A stretch of DNA of 64,000 nt from Lacrimispora celerecrescens. Lineage in GTDB: Bacteria > Bacillota > Clostridia > Lachnospirales > Lachnospiraceae. Below, piece by piece: positions 52,301 through 60,983 of the stretch; the first letter of the stretch is position 1, and every line of letters starts with the position of its first letter. The stretch covers positions 62,036 to 126,035 of the forward strand of contig NZ_JPME01000010.1 of the NCBI RefSeq assembly GCF_000732605.1. The letters are read 5' to 3'. Position numbers and translations under genes: made by a program. Below the pieces are notes generated by a model. That model searched no databases. It had not been told where the DNA came from and worked only from the letters and a program-made list of their open reading frames with translations.

Positions 52301-55300
52301 AACCACCCCGATCTGGTAATTATCCGGACAGAGCCAGTTATTTTCCTTCGTGGAAAGCTCCTTAAAAAACTGCCAGGTTCTGCGCGCAGTATCCAGAAGC
52401 AGTTCATTATTCTGTGCTTTATTCTTAAGATGAAGCTGTTTATCCGGCTGGCTGATCCGGTAGGCGATTTCATAGGCAAAGCACCAGTCAGCGATTACAA
52501 TTGCTGTTAAGATCATTCCTGCCGGGCTTAAATATCCCATAAATAAAACGATAACAAGGGCAGCCGCCGGAAGAAGAGAACTCCACATGGTAAGAAAATA
52601 ACCTCTTCTGGTATTGACAATGGAGGCGTCCACTGCTTCTGCCGTATTCCAGCGAAGCAGATTCTTTTTGCTGATAAAGATCCGATACAGAGTTCTGATC
52701 ATTGCATCCGTTGCGACATAAGCACGGTATGGAGTGATTGTAAACTCCAGGAATGCTCTATAAAACATCGCAGCAAGTTCCTTGAAAAAGCATTTATAAA
52801 CAAGGGCAAGCTTTGGCCGGAACAGCTTCTGGGTGATTACTGCAAGCAGCAGAATCACCAGGGTAAATATATCATTAAAGAAAACAATGGGTAACCAAAG
52901 ATAATATGCCTTTGGCATCCATGCCAGATTCAGTAGTACAAATAACGTCTTACTGAAAGGAACCATGCTTCTTCTTAAGTTGTCAAAGATTTTCCACTTT
53001 GACAGCGCACATAAGCTTCTCCCGTCCCGGGTATTTTTTAAAAACAGCCAGGGCAGCAGCTGCCAGTCCCCGCGCAGCCATCGGTGTTCCCTTTTGGTGA
53101 AGGATAAAACGCTGGTCGGGAAATTGTCCATAATCTTGACCGTACTGGAAAAAGCCGTCTTTGCATAGCAGCTTTCAAAAAGGTCATGGCTGAGAATCCT
53201 GTTTTCAGGTACTTTGTTCTTAAGCACCTTGTGGAAGGCTTCCCGATCATAGATACCCTTCCCGGTATAGATTCCTTTATTAAAAATATCCTGGTAAATA
53301 TCTGATATTACGGTTCCGTAATGGGCAAGTCCCGATTCTCCTCCGAATATTTTCGTGAACCTGCTGCCGTTCTTATCCACAATATGGTTTCTTACCGATG
53401 GCTGAATGATGACATAGCCCTCTTCCACCTTTTGGCCTTCCGGATCCAGAATCGGTTTATTTAAAGGATGATCAATCAATCCGACCAATTTTGCTGCATT
53501 GTCGCGAAGCAGATTGGTATCCGCGTCCAGTGTAATAACATACCGGAACGTGGTTAGAAGCTTTTCGTCGCAGTAAATGGAGGTGAAGGTGGTATTCTCC
53601 TTTTCCGCTCCATTTAAAAGGTTATTAAACTCTTCCAGCTTTCCTCGTTTACGCTCCCAGCCCATATAACAGTTCTCTGCTTTATTCCATTTGCGGCAGC
53701 GAAAAAACAGGGAAAAGCGCTGTTGTTCCGACGGATAGAGCTCATTTAACTCCTTCATACGTACAACAAGGGCATTTTCAATCACCTGGTCCTGTTCCAT
53801 GAACTGGTCCGGAGAATCTGAAAAATCAAGCAGTAATGCATAGAAAAGGCTATGCTGTCGGTTTGCCAGATAATGCTTTTGAAGCCGTTCCATATACCCA
53901 AGGCCCTGTTCCTTTGAGGAGACAATAACCGGCATAACTACAAACGTTTTTGCTTCCTCCGGTATTTCCTCCAGATAATTCAGGGAAGGAATCTTCCTGA
54001 CCTTAATTCTTCTTGTAAAAATAAAATTTGTGATCTCTATGGAAATACCCATTAAAAGCGGCAGTGCCGCCAGAAGGGTAATTACTTGCCGGCTGATCTT
54101 TAAAAGTCCGCCAAGGTTCCGGAAAGCATAGAGGAAGCAGGCGCAAAGTCCCGGAATAATAAGGGATAAGGTAAGGAAATAAAGGAAGCCATTTACATTC
54201 ATCCTTTTCTTAATGGTTTGAGGAATCGGTTTTCCTAGCGCCTTTGCTTTTAAAATCGGATAACCCTTACCCAATAGATAGGCTCCCACATGATGAGAAC
54301 AATGTAAGTCCTCCCTGCCCTGATCCGCCAGTTCCAGACAGTCCCCGGCTATCTTTTCCTCCAGCAGCCGATAACGATGGGATAATTTAACGATAACCCC
54401 GCGGTACATACCTCTGGATTCCAAATCCATCTTTGGATATACCCCATCCGGATCCTGTGATAAAATCCGCTCAAGACAAGAATATTCCTCAAAGAATTTT
54501 TCTTCATCAACCTCATTAATATCCCTCAGACTGACAATCAATGTACGGATAGTTGTCTCGAGAAATGATTCAATTCTTCCTTCCTCCATGAAAATGCCGG
54601 AGGTTTTTACCTGCCTTTCAAGGGAAGCGAAATGATGCTCCAGATATTTTTGAATGGAAGCTTCATCAAAAGATAAGTTTTTCAACAAATGTATTACATG
54701 GGCATGGAACGAATAATTCTGTCTTAAGTTATCCTCTGTTTTGCAAAGCAGTGCTGATATATCGGCTGGTCCCTTCCTATCCGCTAACTTATCCCGCAGA
54801 AACTTTTCAGCCTTAGATTTCACTTCAATCATATGAAGAATTTCATCTGCGATTACAATGATTTCTTCAAGGATACAAAAGCCCAGCACTTCCGGCAGAA
54901 CCCAGATTTCCTTGTCCGTAAGGGGGATTTTCTGCTGATAAGCCTTTAACATCACGGAAATATTTTCTTCACTTAAGTGTCCGCCGGAAAGAGCCACCAT
55001 CTTTTTTGCCACAACATAAATACGGGGAAAGTTCCGGTATTCTTTTCCTTCCAGAACCGGCAATACGGCATAACTGGTTCCCGATGTACGGACTTTTTTA
55101 ATTTCCCGGTACAACATCTGGAAATTATCAAAGAGCCATCGTGCTGCCGGAATCAGGGAAATAATATCTGTGGAAACGGCAGAAATGCTGTCTCTAATAT
55201 TATTCAGCTTTTTGTAGGCGGCCTGATTATAATCATTAAGAACAAAGCTATGTCCCACCAGTCTGACCTGGCTATGGCTTTCTGCCAGATCAAGCATCTG

Positions 55301-55498
55301 CTTCTCCCACTCACCAGGATCAAGTTTATTATCTTCTCCCTGGAAGCAGGCCAGGAAACGCACCTTCTTACTAAAATGATAACGGCGGTAATACAATAGG
55401 AATAGCACAATACAAATCAACGCTGCCAATATGAATAAACTATTCAGCAGAAACGGGGAATTTATATAAAAATTAGTTTTTTCCAAAAAGCTCTGCAA
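49379..55498 (-). CDS. Cyclic beta-1,2-glucan synthase, N-terminal portion (GT84 plus cyclisation domain)
   Basis: A 2039-residue membrane protein. One helix at about residues 14-36, more near 440-500 and 855-1000. The glycosyltransferase centre has LDADT (about 656-660) and HRWLRGDWQLLPW (about 805-815). A glucoamylase-like region (PF10091 type) lies at about 1340-1530 (VSWSGTMFEYL, PWGISESQYY); in Cgs-type enzymes it closes the ring. The last part is a GH94-like beta-sandwich. The start is TTG 55498, since AAGGAGGAG stands six bases ahead; a frame to 55720 has no site. With the next gene the total is 2849 residues, close to Brucella Cgs. Confidence 0.85.
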   Translation of the reverse strand: MQSFLEKTNFYINSPFLLNSLFILAALICIVLFLLYYRRYHFSKKVRFLACFQGEDNKLDPGEWEKQMLDLAESHSQVRLVGHSFVLNDYNQAAYKKLNNIRDSISAVSTDIISLIPAARWLFDNFQMLYREIKKVRTSGTSYAVLPVLEGKEYRNFPRIYVVAKKMVALSGGHLSEENISVMLKAYQQKIPLTDKEIWVLPEVLGFCILEEIIVIADEILHMIEVKSKAEKFLRDKLADRKGPADISALLCKTEDNLRQNYSFHAHVIHLLKNLSFDEASIQKYLEHHFASLERQVKTSGIFMEEGRIESFLETTIRTLIVSLRDINEVDEEKFFEEYSCLERILSQDPDGVYPKMDLESRGMYRGVIVKLSHRYRLLEEKIAGDCLELADQGREDLHCSHHVGAYLLGKGYPILKAKALGKPIPQTIKKRMNVNGFLYFLTLSLIIPGLCACFLYAFRNLGGLLKISRQVITLLAALPLLMGISIEITNFIFTRRIKVRKIPSLNYLEEIPEEAKTFVVMPVIVSSKEQGLGYMERLQKHYLANRQHSLFYALLLDFSDSPDQFMEQDQVIENALVVRMKELNELYPSEQQRFSLFFRCRKWNKAENCYMGWERKRGKLEEFNNLLNGAEKENTTFTSIYCDEKLLTTFRYVITLDADTNLLRDNAAKLVGLIDHPLNKPILDPEGQKVEEGYVIIQPSVRNHIVDKNGSRFTKIFGGESGLAHYGTVISDIYQDIFNKGIYTGKGIYDREAFHKVLKNKVPENRILSHDLFESCYAKTAFSSTVKIMDNFPTSVLSFTKREHRWLRGDWQLLPWLFLKNTRDGRSLCALSKWKIFDNLRRSMVPFSKTLFVLLNLAWMPKAYYLWLPIVFFNDIFTLVILLLAVITQKLFRPKLALVYKCFFKELAAMFYRAFLEFTITPYRAYVATDAMIRTLYRIFISKKNLLRWNTAEAVDASIVNTRRGYFLTMWSSLLPAAALVIVLFMGYLSPAGMILTAIVIADWCFAYEIAYRISQPDKQLHLKNKAQNNELLLDTARRTWQFFKELSTKENNWLCPDNYQIGVVEKVSDKTSPTNMGLQFLAILSARDLGFETLSSTVTAVENLMDTVQKMPKFNGHLYNWYHIGTLDVLNPAYISTVDSGNFLGHLVALKNGLLELIDRPVYPENFLSELRIAVENSNEEIRMRTGNPAGNELKTRYQKIGELIDDITEIREDLTDRELTPREDYQWTRQLLNLIDSTIKEAESLKLKEKAFSSSPSLRSITSEDNKIGIGIMERIRTLSNKIDGILTNVDFRFLFNEKRMLFHIGYHVSSHTLDEGCYDLMASESALTSLLAIAMGEVPLKHWYKLGRPLTIVGGIPCFVSWSGTMFEYLMPNLVFKEYEDSVYAQTARAAVLQHMKYAKEAEIPWGISESQYYRFDLNSNYQYKAFGVPKIRLQPVRKNSMVVAPYATMLALDIAEEECMGNLKRLKELGAYGTYGFYESVDFNVPNSVDLTPYCIVKSYMAHHQGMNLAAINNYLNGGILRERFHGEMMIKATEVLLEEKRQSYLISIAKQGYTIKIGKPLFKEDIYSNRYVNRTGMSSPVVNYLSNGTYSLMITSDGDGFSKYEDRMLYRFRSDIYANTGNYIYIKDMKKGKVWSAAYHPTKKSPDDYQVVFSPHQAEFKRRDGDISSHMIVSLNADQNYEIRKIIFTNHGNEEKHLEVTSYLEVVDDTHLAEISHPAFNKLFLESEYLEEQDIFLAKRRRKDEDDNSYVMHMVRTGTKLCKKLEYENDRKRFIGRNNTLENPDSVVNSIAFLNNSGFCNDPIMSLRAQICIGAGETACISFITGVCQSKEEAIKIAGELNVSYRIDDNLEKFRLQTNLELKYLEITRAQLNAFQDLISPVFYPSGIYRGPDENIRRNFMNQSFLWKFGVSGDNPILLLMVRSMKEERIVKDALKAYEYLRINRVMVDLVILIDSKHGYHQEVDELINDMTSSLRIYDSRSEKPSFFTLHTYEMKPAELDLLYTVARVVFSGKTGIYFTNVKEKQYELLEEY

Positions 55499-55832
55499 TT
55501 GAAGCTCCTCCTTATTTAAGAAATCCTTCTGATATAGCGATATTCTTTTACAGATAGTTTGCCTATTTTTCAATAAAAAATAGCGCAATATTATATTGTA
55601 GCACTTTTTATGTTTTTTTATTAATTTCCTGTAAAATTTATACGAAATCCGAGTTCCTACTGATATGTGGGCAAAATAGTAACTCAACGTTAAAGTCAGG
55701 TGTAATTCCTGAGCAGGCATTTAACAATAGATTACTCGCTCTCCAAACGGAAACACCAGTATTTTGATAATTGAATAGACTTTATACTTTGGTCATGATA
55801 TAATCTTTACATATAAAAAGGAGGACAGACGC
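55499..55832. other. Intergenic stretch with divergent promoters of the glucan synthase and a small ORF
   Basis: A TATAAT at 55590-55595 (minus) could start the glucan synthase mRNA about 85 nt before its TTG codon; the -35 is poor. On the plus strand an extended -10 TGATATAAT at 55796-55804 drives the small coiled-coil ORF. No further coding potential or riboswitch is seen. Confidence 0.45.
55796..55804 (+). promoter_or_regulatory. Extended -10 promoter of the small coiled-coil ORF
   Basis: TGATATAAT (TG-N-TATAAT) lies 28 bases before the ATG at 55833. The -35 is weak, as is usual for extended -10 promoters. The ribosome binding site AAAAAGGAGG follows. Confidence 0.6.
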
Positions 55833-55985
55833 ATGACCGATAACGAATTATTGCAAGCAATATATAAAGATACGCAAGAATTAAAAAGCCGTTTGAATTC
55901 CATTGAAAATAATGTGACTGATCTTCAGTTAACACTAGAAAATGAAATTAGGCAAATCAAAGAAAAAATAAATGTAATTGCATAA
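55833..55985 (+). CDS. Small coiled-coil protein (50 residues)
   Basis: MTDNELLQAIYKDTQELKSRL and an end LTLENEIRQIKEKINVIA form a helical protein with heptad-like Leu/Ile spacing. There is no membrane segment. It has a strong AAGGAGG, an extended -10 promoter and its own terminator, so it is a real gene. Function unknown; short coiled coils of this type are common in clostridia. Confidence 0.75.
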   Translation: MTDNELLQAIYKDTQELKSRLNSIENNVTDLQLTLENEIRQIKEKINVIA

Positions 55986-56005
55986 AATAAAAATAAATTC
56001 ATGAA

Positions 56006-56052
56006 AGAGTGCAAGACCTATTGAATTATTATGGGTCTGCACTCTTATTTAA
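56006..56052 (+). terminator. Rho-independent terminator of the coiled-coil ORF
   Basis: AGAGTGCA and GACC pair with GGTC and TGCACTCT, with one bulge, and TATTTAATTT follows. It lies 20 bp after the stop codon. Confidence 0.75.
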
Positions 56053-56111
56053 TTTCCATTAAATTTGGTAAAATAGCATATATAAAGCCACGCAAATACA
56101 TGGTCTCTTTT

Positions 56112-58007
56112 TTATGTGAATTTCCGGTCATAGAGCAGTGCCGCGTTCAATACCACCAATACAGAACCAGCATTATGTACCAATGCACCGGTAACCGGGT
56201 TTAATACGCCTGTTACGGATAAAAGTATGGCGATAAAATTAATTGTCATTGACACAGTGATGTTGAATTTTATGGTGCGAACCGTGGCATTGGACAACCT
56301 CTTCAAATATGGAATCATTGAAATATCGTCACCAGTCAAAGCAATGTCTGCCGCTTCGATCGCGATATCACTTCCCATACTCCCCATAGCCACACCTACA
56401 TCTGCGAGTTTAAGTGCCGGAGCGTCATTGACGCCATCCCCGATCATGCACACCCTTTTTCCTTGTTTTTTAAGTTCCGCAATACTGCTGACTTTATCTT
56501 CGGGAAGCAGCTCAGCTCTCACAGTCGAAATGCCGATTTGTTTAGCAAAATAACCTGCCGCTTGCATATGATCACCGGTCAGCAGAACGACCTGGGTATC
56601 CATTCCATGGAGTTCACTTACCACGCTATGAGCCGTATCCCGCAGTGTATCGGAAAGGGTTATCACTCCGATCAATGACCCTTCTTTTGCAACAAGTATA
56701 ATCGCCTTTCCCTGTGTACGAAACTCATTCAATTTGATGTACACCAATTCATTCATAGGTATCTGATACTCTTTTAAGAACTTTACAGTTCCGCAAAGCA
56801 GTGTCTGTCCGCTGATCGTTGCCGAGATACCTTTTCCCGGCATCATCTGAAAATTGTCTGCAGGCCCTATTGCAATCTGCAATTCCTTCGCATGAGCAAC
56901 AATTGCTTTGGCTAAGGGATGTTCTGAATAGGCTTCCGCAGATGCCGCCAGACTTAAAAGCTGTTCTTTCCCTACTTCTTCGTTCAAAGGAACCACATCT
57001 GTGACTACAAGATTACCGTTGGTCAGAGTCCCGGTTTTATCAAAAGCAATGCAGTCCACCTTTCCCATGTTTTCCAAAGCTTCACCGGATTTAATGATAA
57101 TGCCGTGCTTAGTTGCCTGGCCGATGGCCGCCATAATGGAAGTGGGAGTAGCCAGAGCCAGCGCACATGGACAGAAAACCACAAGGACGGTAACGGCGCG
57201 GTTTAAAGCTTCCATGATTTCATTTCCAAGAGCCCATGTAATACCAAATGCTGCCACAGAAATGCCTAATGCCACCGGCACAAGCCATGCAGCCCATTTA
57301 TCCGCGATACGCTGCATAGGTGCTTTTTTATTTTCAGCCTCCTGTACCATTCGGATGAGTTTTTGCAGGGAAGAATCCTCACCAACTCTGGCTGTAACAA
57401 TCTCAATTGAGCCGAAACGGTTAATCGTACCACAGAAGACCTGATCTCCCACGCTTTTATCCACTGGAAGTGATTCTCCGGTTATGATCGATTGGTCGAT
57501 TGATGTATTTCCCTCTGCTATTTCACCGTCTACGGGAATTGTTTCCCCTGGCAGTATACGAAGAATATCACCCTCTTTGATCTGTTCCACCGGGATTATT
57601 TCCTCCTGGATACCCGATGGATCAGAAAGAATTCTTCTTCCCATCATGGGTGTAAGACTGATTAACTGTTTTAATCCCCTTTTTGACCGCTCAACTGTTT
57701 TTTCCTCTAAAATTGCGCCTATGGACATGATGAAGGCAACCTCACCGGCAGCAAAAAGCTCGCCAATGGCAATGGAGGCCGCCATTGCAATAGAAATCAG
57801 TAATGCGGAAGAGATCCATTTTTCATATACCAATCGAGTGATTGCAAGATATGTAAGCGGGTATCCGGACAAAGCAATGGTTATCCATGCCGGGTTAAAA
57901 AGAAATCCCTTCCCCGTAAACAGAAACATCAGGCTGAGCACCAGAAACCCGCCGGAAACGATAGTCATTGCAGGCCCGGCAAATAAGTCGCTTATTTTTT
58001 TTAACAT
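56112..58007 (-). CDS. Heavy-metal P1B-type ATPase
   Basis: A 631-residue P-type ATPase. The transport motif is VVFCPCALALATPTS (CPC near 280), the phosphorylation motif AFDKTGTLTNG (Asp near 323), and GDGVNDAPALKLADVG the hinge. Near the end HNAGSVLVVLNAALL (His about 612) is the last membrane helix. No N-terminal HMA domain or His-rich tail is present. Metal unknown: the CPC motif fits Cu+, Zn2+ or Cd2+ exporters. ATG at 58007 follows GGAGG. It is divergent from the TetR gene, with palindromes between the two. Confidence 0.9.
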   Translation of the reverse strand: MLKKISDLFAGPAMTIVSGGFLVLSLMFLFTGKGFLFNPAWITIALSGYPLTYLAITRLVYEKWISSALLISIAMAASIAIGELFAAGEVAFIMSIGAILEEKTVERSKRGLKQLISLTPMMGRRILSDPSGIQEEIIPVEQIKEGDILRILPGETIPVDGEIAEGNTSIDQSIITGESLPVDKSVGDQVFCGTINRFGSIEIVTARVGEDSSLQKLIRMVQEAENKKAPMQRIADKWAAWLVPVALGISVAAFGITWALGNEIMEALNRAVTVLVVFCPCALALATPTSIMAAIGQATKHGIIIKSGEALENMGKVDCIAFDKTGTLTNGNLVVTDVVPLNEEVGKEQLLSLAASAEAYSEHPLAKAIVAHAKELQIAIGPADNFQMMPGKGISATISGQTLLCGTVKFLKEYQIPMNELVYIKLNEFRTQGKAIILVAKEGSLIGVITLSDTLRDTAHSVVSELHGMDTQVVLLTGDHMQAAGYFAKQIGISTVRAELLPEDKVSSIAELKKQGKRVCMIGDGVNDAPALKLADVGVAMGSMGSDIAIEAADIALTGDDISMIPYLKRLSNATVRTIKFNITVSMTINFIAILLSVTGVLNPVTGALVHNAGSVLVVLNAALLYDRKFT

Positions 58008-58070
58008 GATCTGTCCTCCAAAATTGTCTCTTGATTCTTTCGTTACTTTTCAGTACAATAAGTTCATAAC

Positions 58071-58085
58071 AGAACATATTGTTCT
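58071..58085. promoter_or_regulatory. Short palindrome in the P1B-TetR divergent region
   Basis: AGAACA-TAT-TGTTCT, 64 bp upstream of the ATPase start codon. It shares the GAACA/TGTTC half-sites with the larger palindrome at 58150-58171 and may be a weaker operator. Confidence 0.45.
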
Positions 58086-58149
58086 TTAAGTAGTATAACA
58101 ATGACATATTAGCGATACAAGAAACGATTTTTTCAAAATGTACGATACC

Positions 58150-58171
58150 GAACAAATTTGCAAATTTGTTC
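58150..58171. promoter_or_regulatory. Perfect 22-bp palindrome, probable TetR operator
   Basis: The halves GAACAAATTTG and CAAATTTGTTC are perfect complements with no spacer. It lies 15 bp upstream of the TetR start codon and next to its ribosome binding site, the position of a self-controlling operator, and in the region shared with the ATPase gene. Confidence 0.65.
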
Positions 58172-58186
58172 AAAATGGAGATGTAT

Positions 58187-58750
58187 ATGGACAGACGACA
58201 ACGTAAAACAAGAGAAGCTATTTTCGATGCATTCAGCAAACTGCTGATTCATAACAGCTATTCACAAATCACCGTACAGGAAATCATTGATGAGGCTAAC
58301 GTGGGCCGGACAACCTTCTATGCACACTTTCCTACAAAGGACGATCTTTTGCGTGAAATGTGTGCGGAGCTTTTTGAACATGTTTTCTCTCATAAGCCGG
58401 AGGCAGAACCGACTCATGACTTTTCAATGGCGACCGGCGATCCAAAAACAATTGTTACCCATATCCTATATCATTTAAGAGAGCATGGACGGACCATGAT
58501 TATCCTTTTGACCTGTGAGAACGGGGAACTGTTCCAGCGCTATTTTCATCAATACTTCCATGAGCTTGTGACGCTTCACATGTTCCGTGGAAACACCCGT
58601 AAAAATACCATTGTACCAGATGACTTTCTCATCGATCATATTTCAGGGAGCTTCGTCAATCTGGTGCGATGGTGGTTGAAAAATCAAATGAAACAGCCGC
58701 CGGAGGAAATCGCAGAATATTTTTGGGCGGTAATACAGCCGGTTGTGTAA
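58187..58750 (+). CDS. TetR-family transcriptional regulator
   Basis: A 187-residue regulator: RRQRKTREAIFDAFSKLLIHNSYSQITVQEIIDEANVGRTTFYAHFPTKDDLL is the HTH with its conserved FYxHFxxKDDL end. The ligand domain has no recognised relatives beyond clostridial TetR proteins of the C_7-like type. ATG at 58187 follows GGAG. Its operator is likely the palindrome directly upstream. LysR follows 14 bp later in an operon. Confidence 0.93.
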   Translation: MDRRQRKTREAIFDAFSKLLIHNSYSQITVQEIIDEANVGRTTFYAHFPTKDDLLREMCAELFEHVFSHKPEAEPTHDFSMATGDPKTIVTHILYHLREHGRTMIILLTCENGELFQRYFHQYFHELVTLHMFRGNTRKNTIVPDDFLIDHISGSFVNLVRWWLKNQMKQPPEEIAEYFWAVIQPVV

Positions 58751-58764
58751 GGGAGGAACATGAG

Positions 58765-59694
58765 ATGACATTACAACAGTTAAAATATTTTATCGAAGTC
58801 GCGAACAGCGGTTCCATTAACAAAGCCGCTGAGCGCTTATTTATTGCCCAGCCAAGCCTTTCAAACGCTCTTCGCGAATTAGAAACGGAAATAGGACACG
58901 AACTTCTCACCCGGACTCCCAGAGGCATCTCTCTGACCACTGACGGAGCGGAGTTTCTGGGCTATGCCCGTCAAGTCATTGAACAATCGAGCCTCTTAGA
59001 ACAACGTTGGCTGAACAAGAAACCGTCACGGCGTTTGTGCTCCATATCCACTCAGCACTACGCCTTTGCCGTGAATGCATTTGTTAATATGGTGAAGAAA
59101 ACCGATGCAGAAGAATATGAATACACACTACGGGAAGCAAGGACTTTTGAGATTGTGGAGGATGTGAAAAACCTGCGCAGCGAACTCGGTATCCTCTACA
59201 TGAACAATTTTAACCGCCAGGTGTTAGAAAAGCTGATGCGGGAAAACAATCTGACATTTCACCCGCTGTTTACCGCCGTTCCTCATGTTTTTATAAGTAC
59301 CTCCAATCCCCTTGCCAGGAAAAAATACGTGACTCTTGAAGACCTGGCTGATTACCCCCGCTTGTCCTTTGAGCAGGGGGATTACAACTCCTTCTATTTC
59401 TCAGAGGAAATACTAAGCACGGAATACGCAAAGAAAGACATTCATGTCGGTGACAGAGCCACTATTTTTAACCTTATGATAGGACTTAACGGTTATACAA
59501 TTTCCACAGGAATTGTAAGCGCAGACTTAAACGGCGATAATATCACGGCAGTACCGCTCCGCGTTAACGATTCAATTGAGGTTGGCTGGATCTCCCACAA
59601 AGATATTCAGTTATCTCGGCAGGCGGCAATGTACCTCGAGGAATTGAAAACGGTTGTGGCCGAATACGGTGTTGATATTAAAAACGAGTTATAG
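58765..59694 (+). CDS. LysR-family transcriptional regulator
   Basis: A 309-residue regulator: MTLQQLKYFIEVANSGSINKAAERLFIAQPSLSNALRELETEIGHELLTRTPRG is the HTH; the rest is a periplasmic-binding-like ligand domain. It is cotranscribed with the TetR gene (14 bp gap, GGGAGG before ATG 58765) and lies upstream of the MetE-like gene, a likely target because LysR regulators of methionine synthesis are common. Confidence 0.95.
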   Translation: MTLQQLKYFIEVANSGSINKAAERLFIAQPSLSNALRELETEIGHELLTRTPRGISLTTDGAEFLGYARQVIEQSSLLEQRWLNKKPSRRLCSISTQHYAFAVNAFVNMVKKTDAEEYEYTLREARTFEIVEDVKNLRSELGILYMNNFNRQVLEKLMRENNLTFHPLFTAVPHVFISTSNPLARKKYVTLEDLADYPRLSFEQGDYNSFYFSEEILSTEYAKKDIHVGDRATIFNLMIGLNGYTISTGIVSADLNGDNITAVPLRVNDSIEVGWISHKDIQLSRQAAMYLEELKTVVAEYGVDIKNEL

Positions 59695-59723
59695 TCTAAA
59701 GCTATAACTCGGCATACTTTTTT
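59686..59723 (+). terminator. Terminator after the LysR gene
   Basis: GAGTTATAG pairs with CTATAACTC around TCTAAAG; a T-run (CTTTTTTC) follows after seven bases. The left arm overlaps the end of the LysR gene. Confidence 0.55.
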
Positions 59724-59803
59724 CATGTTACCAATAAGTCCTCCCTGGATGATACAATCAGTTTACTAAATAATTGATATACCTGATAAAGGAGGACTTT
59801 CCA

Positions 59804-60964
59804 ATGAGCAAAAAATTCCAGACAGTAGGCAGTCTGCTGCGCCCGGCAGCTTTATTGAAATACAAGAACCAGATTGAAAAGCGGGATGATATTACCTACC
59901 CGTTCTATAAAGAATTTGAGGGCTATGAACAGTGCGAAACCGAGTCAACGAAAGATGTCATCGCAAAACAAATCGAGCATGGATTAACCGTCATTACCGA
60001 TGGCGAGTATTCCAAGTCTATGTGGCATCTGGACTTTGTTTGGGGATTTCATGGCGTAAGCCGTTACATCGCAGAGCACGGCTACTTCTTCCGCGACAAA
60101 GATGATACCCAGAAATACGAAACCCGCCGGGACATCGGCCTTAGGATCACGGAACCATTAAGCGGCAGGAATCATCATTTCATCAAAGTTTTTGAGCAGC
60201 TAAAGTCCATTGCCGAAAATAGAGAAACAAAGCTATGTATCCCATCACCATCCCATATCTTTGGAGAGCTTTTGTGGTCAGATAACATCGGCGGTGACAA
60301 TTCTGTTTACAATAACCCGCAGGAGCTGAAAGCTGGACTGACCCAGGCCTACATAGAATTTGTAGAAGAATATGCTGCTGCCGGCGGAAAAATCCTGCAG
60401 CTGGATGATTGTCTTTGGGAACTTTTCGCAGACGATAATCCCAATTCCCCGTATACGGGTGAACACATCAACCAGGAGGAAGTTAGGACACTTGCCGCCG
60501 AATTTATTGAAATCAATAATGCAGTGATTGATTTCGGGCACAGCCTGGGGCTTGCTATGTGGACCCACAACTGCCGCGGCAACTACGATTCACGAAATAT
60601 GGGCGGCGGCTCCTATGTTAAGATTGCCAACCTGTTTTTAAAACAGTTAAAATATGACCGCTTTTTCCTGGAATGGGATGACGACCGGGCTGGATCCCTT
60701 GAAGCGTTAAAAGTTTTTCAGGATAAGCCAGATACAGAGATTGTGCTGGGCTTATTGTCATCAAAAACCAACACACTGGACGACGAAGCCCGTGTGATCC
60801 GGTTGCTAAACGAGGCATCTGAAATCATACCAAAGGACCGTCTGCTCCTCTCTCACCAGTGTGGATTTGCTTCCTGTGACGGCGGCAACGAGCTGACAGA
60901 AGAAGAACAGTGGGCGAAAATTGATCAGGGGCAGAGGATTGCTCTGTCATTCTGGGGCGAATGA
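59804..60964 (+). CDS. MetE-like cobalamin-independent methionine synthase family protein (YxjG/YxjH type)
   Basis: A 386-residue protein resembling the C-terminal catalytic half of MetE (opening KKFQTVGSLLRPAALLKY; LDDCLWELF; HNCRGNYDSR; LLSHQCGFASCDGG). The His/Cys residues of THNCRGN and SHQCGFAS fit the MetE zinc site (His, Cys, Cys). YxjG and YxjH are single-domain homologues thought to use other methyl donors. ATG at 59804 follows AAAGGAGG. A terminator follows. It is preceded by the LysR gene, a likely regulator. Confidence 0.88.
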   Translation: MSKKFQTVGSLLRPAALLKYKNQIEKRDDITYPFYKEFEGYEQCETESTKDVIAKQIEHGLTVITDGEYSKSMWHLDFVWGFHGVSRYIAEHGYFFRDKDDTQKYETRRDIGLRITEPLSGRNHHFIKVFEQLKSIAENRETKLCIPSPSHIFGELLWSDNIGGDNSVYNNPQELKAGLTQAYIEFVEEYAAAGGKILQLDDCLWELFADDNPNSPYTGEHINQEEVRTLAAEFIEINNAVIDFGHSLGLAMWTHNCRGNYDSRNMGGGSYVKIANLFLKQLKYDRFFLEWDDDRAGSLEALKVFQDKPDTEIVLGLLSSKTNTLDDEARVIRLLNEASEIIPKDRLLLSHQCGFASCDGGNELTEEEQWAKIDQGQRIALSFWGE

Positions 60965-60983
60965 GTTTAAAGCAAAAATAAGC

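Noticed and set aside
54977-55399. 140-codon plus-strand ORF
   Set aside because: Antisense to the glucan synthase gene, no motif.
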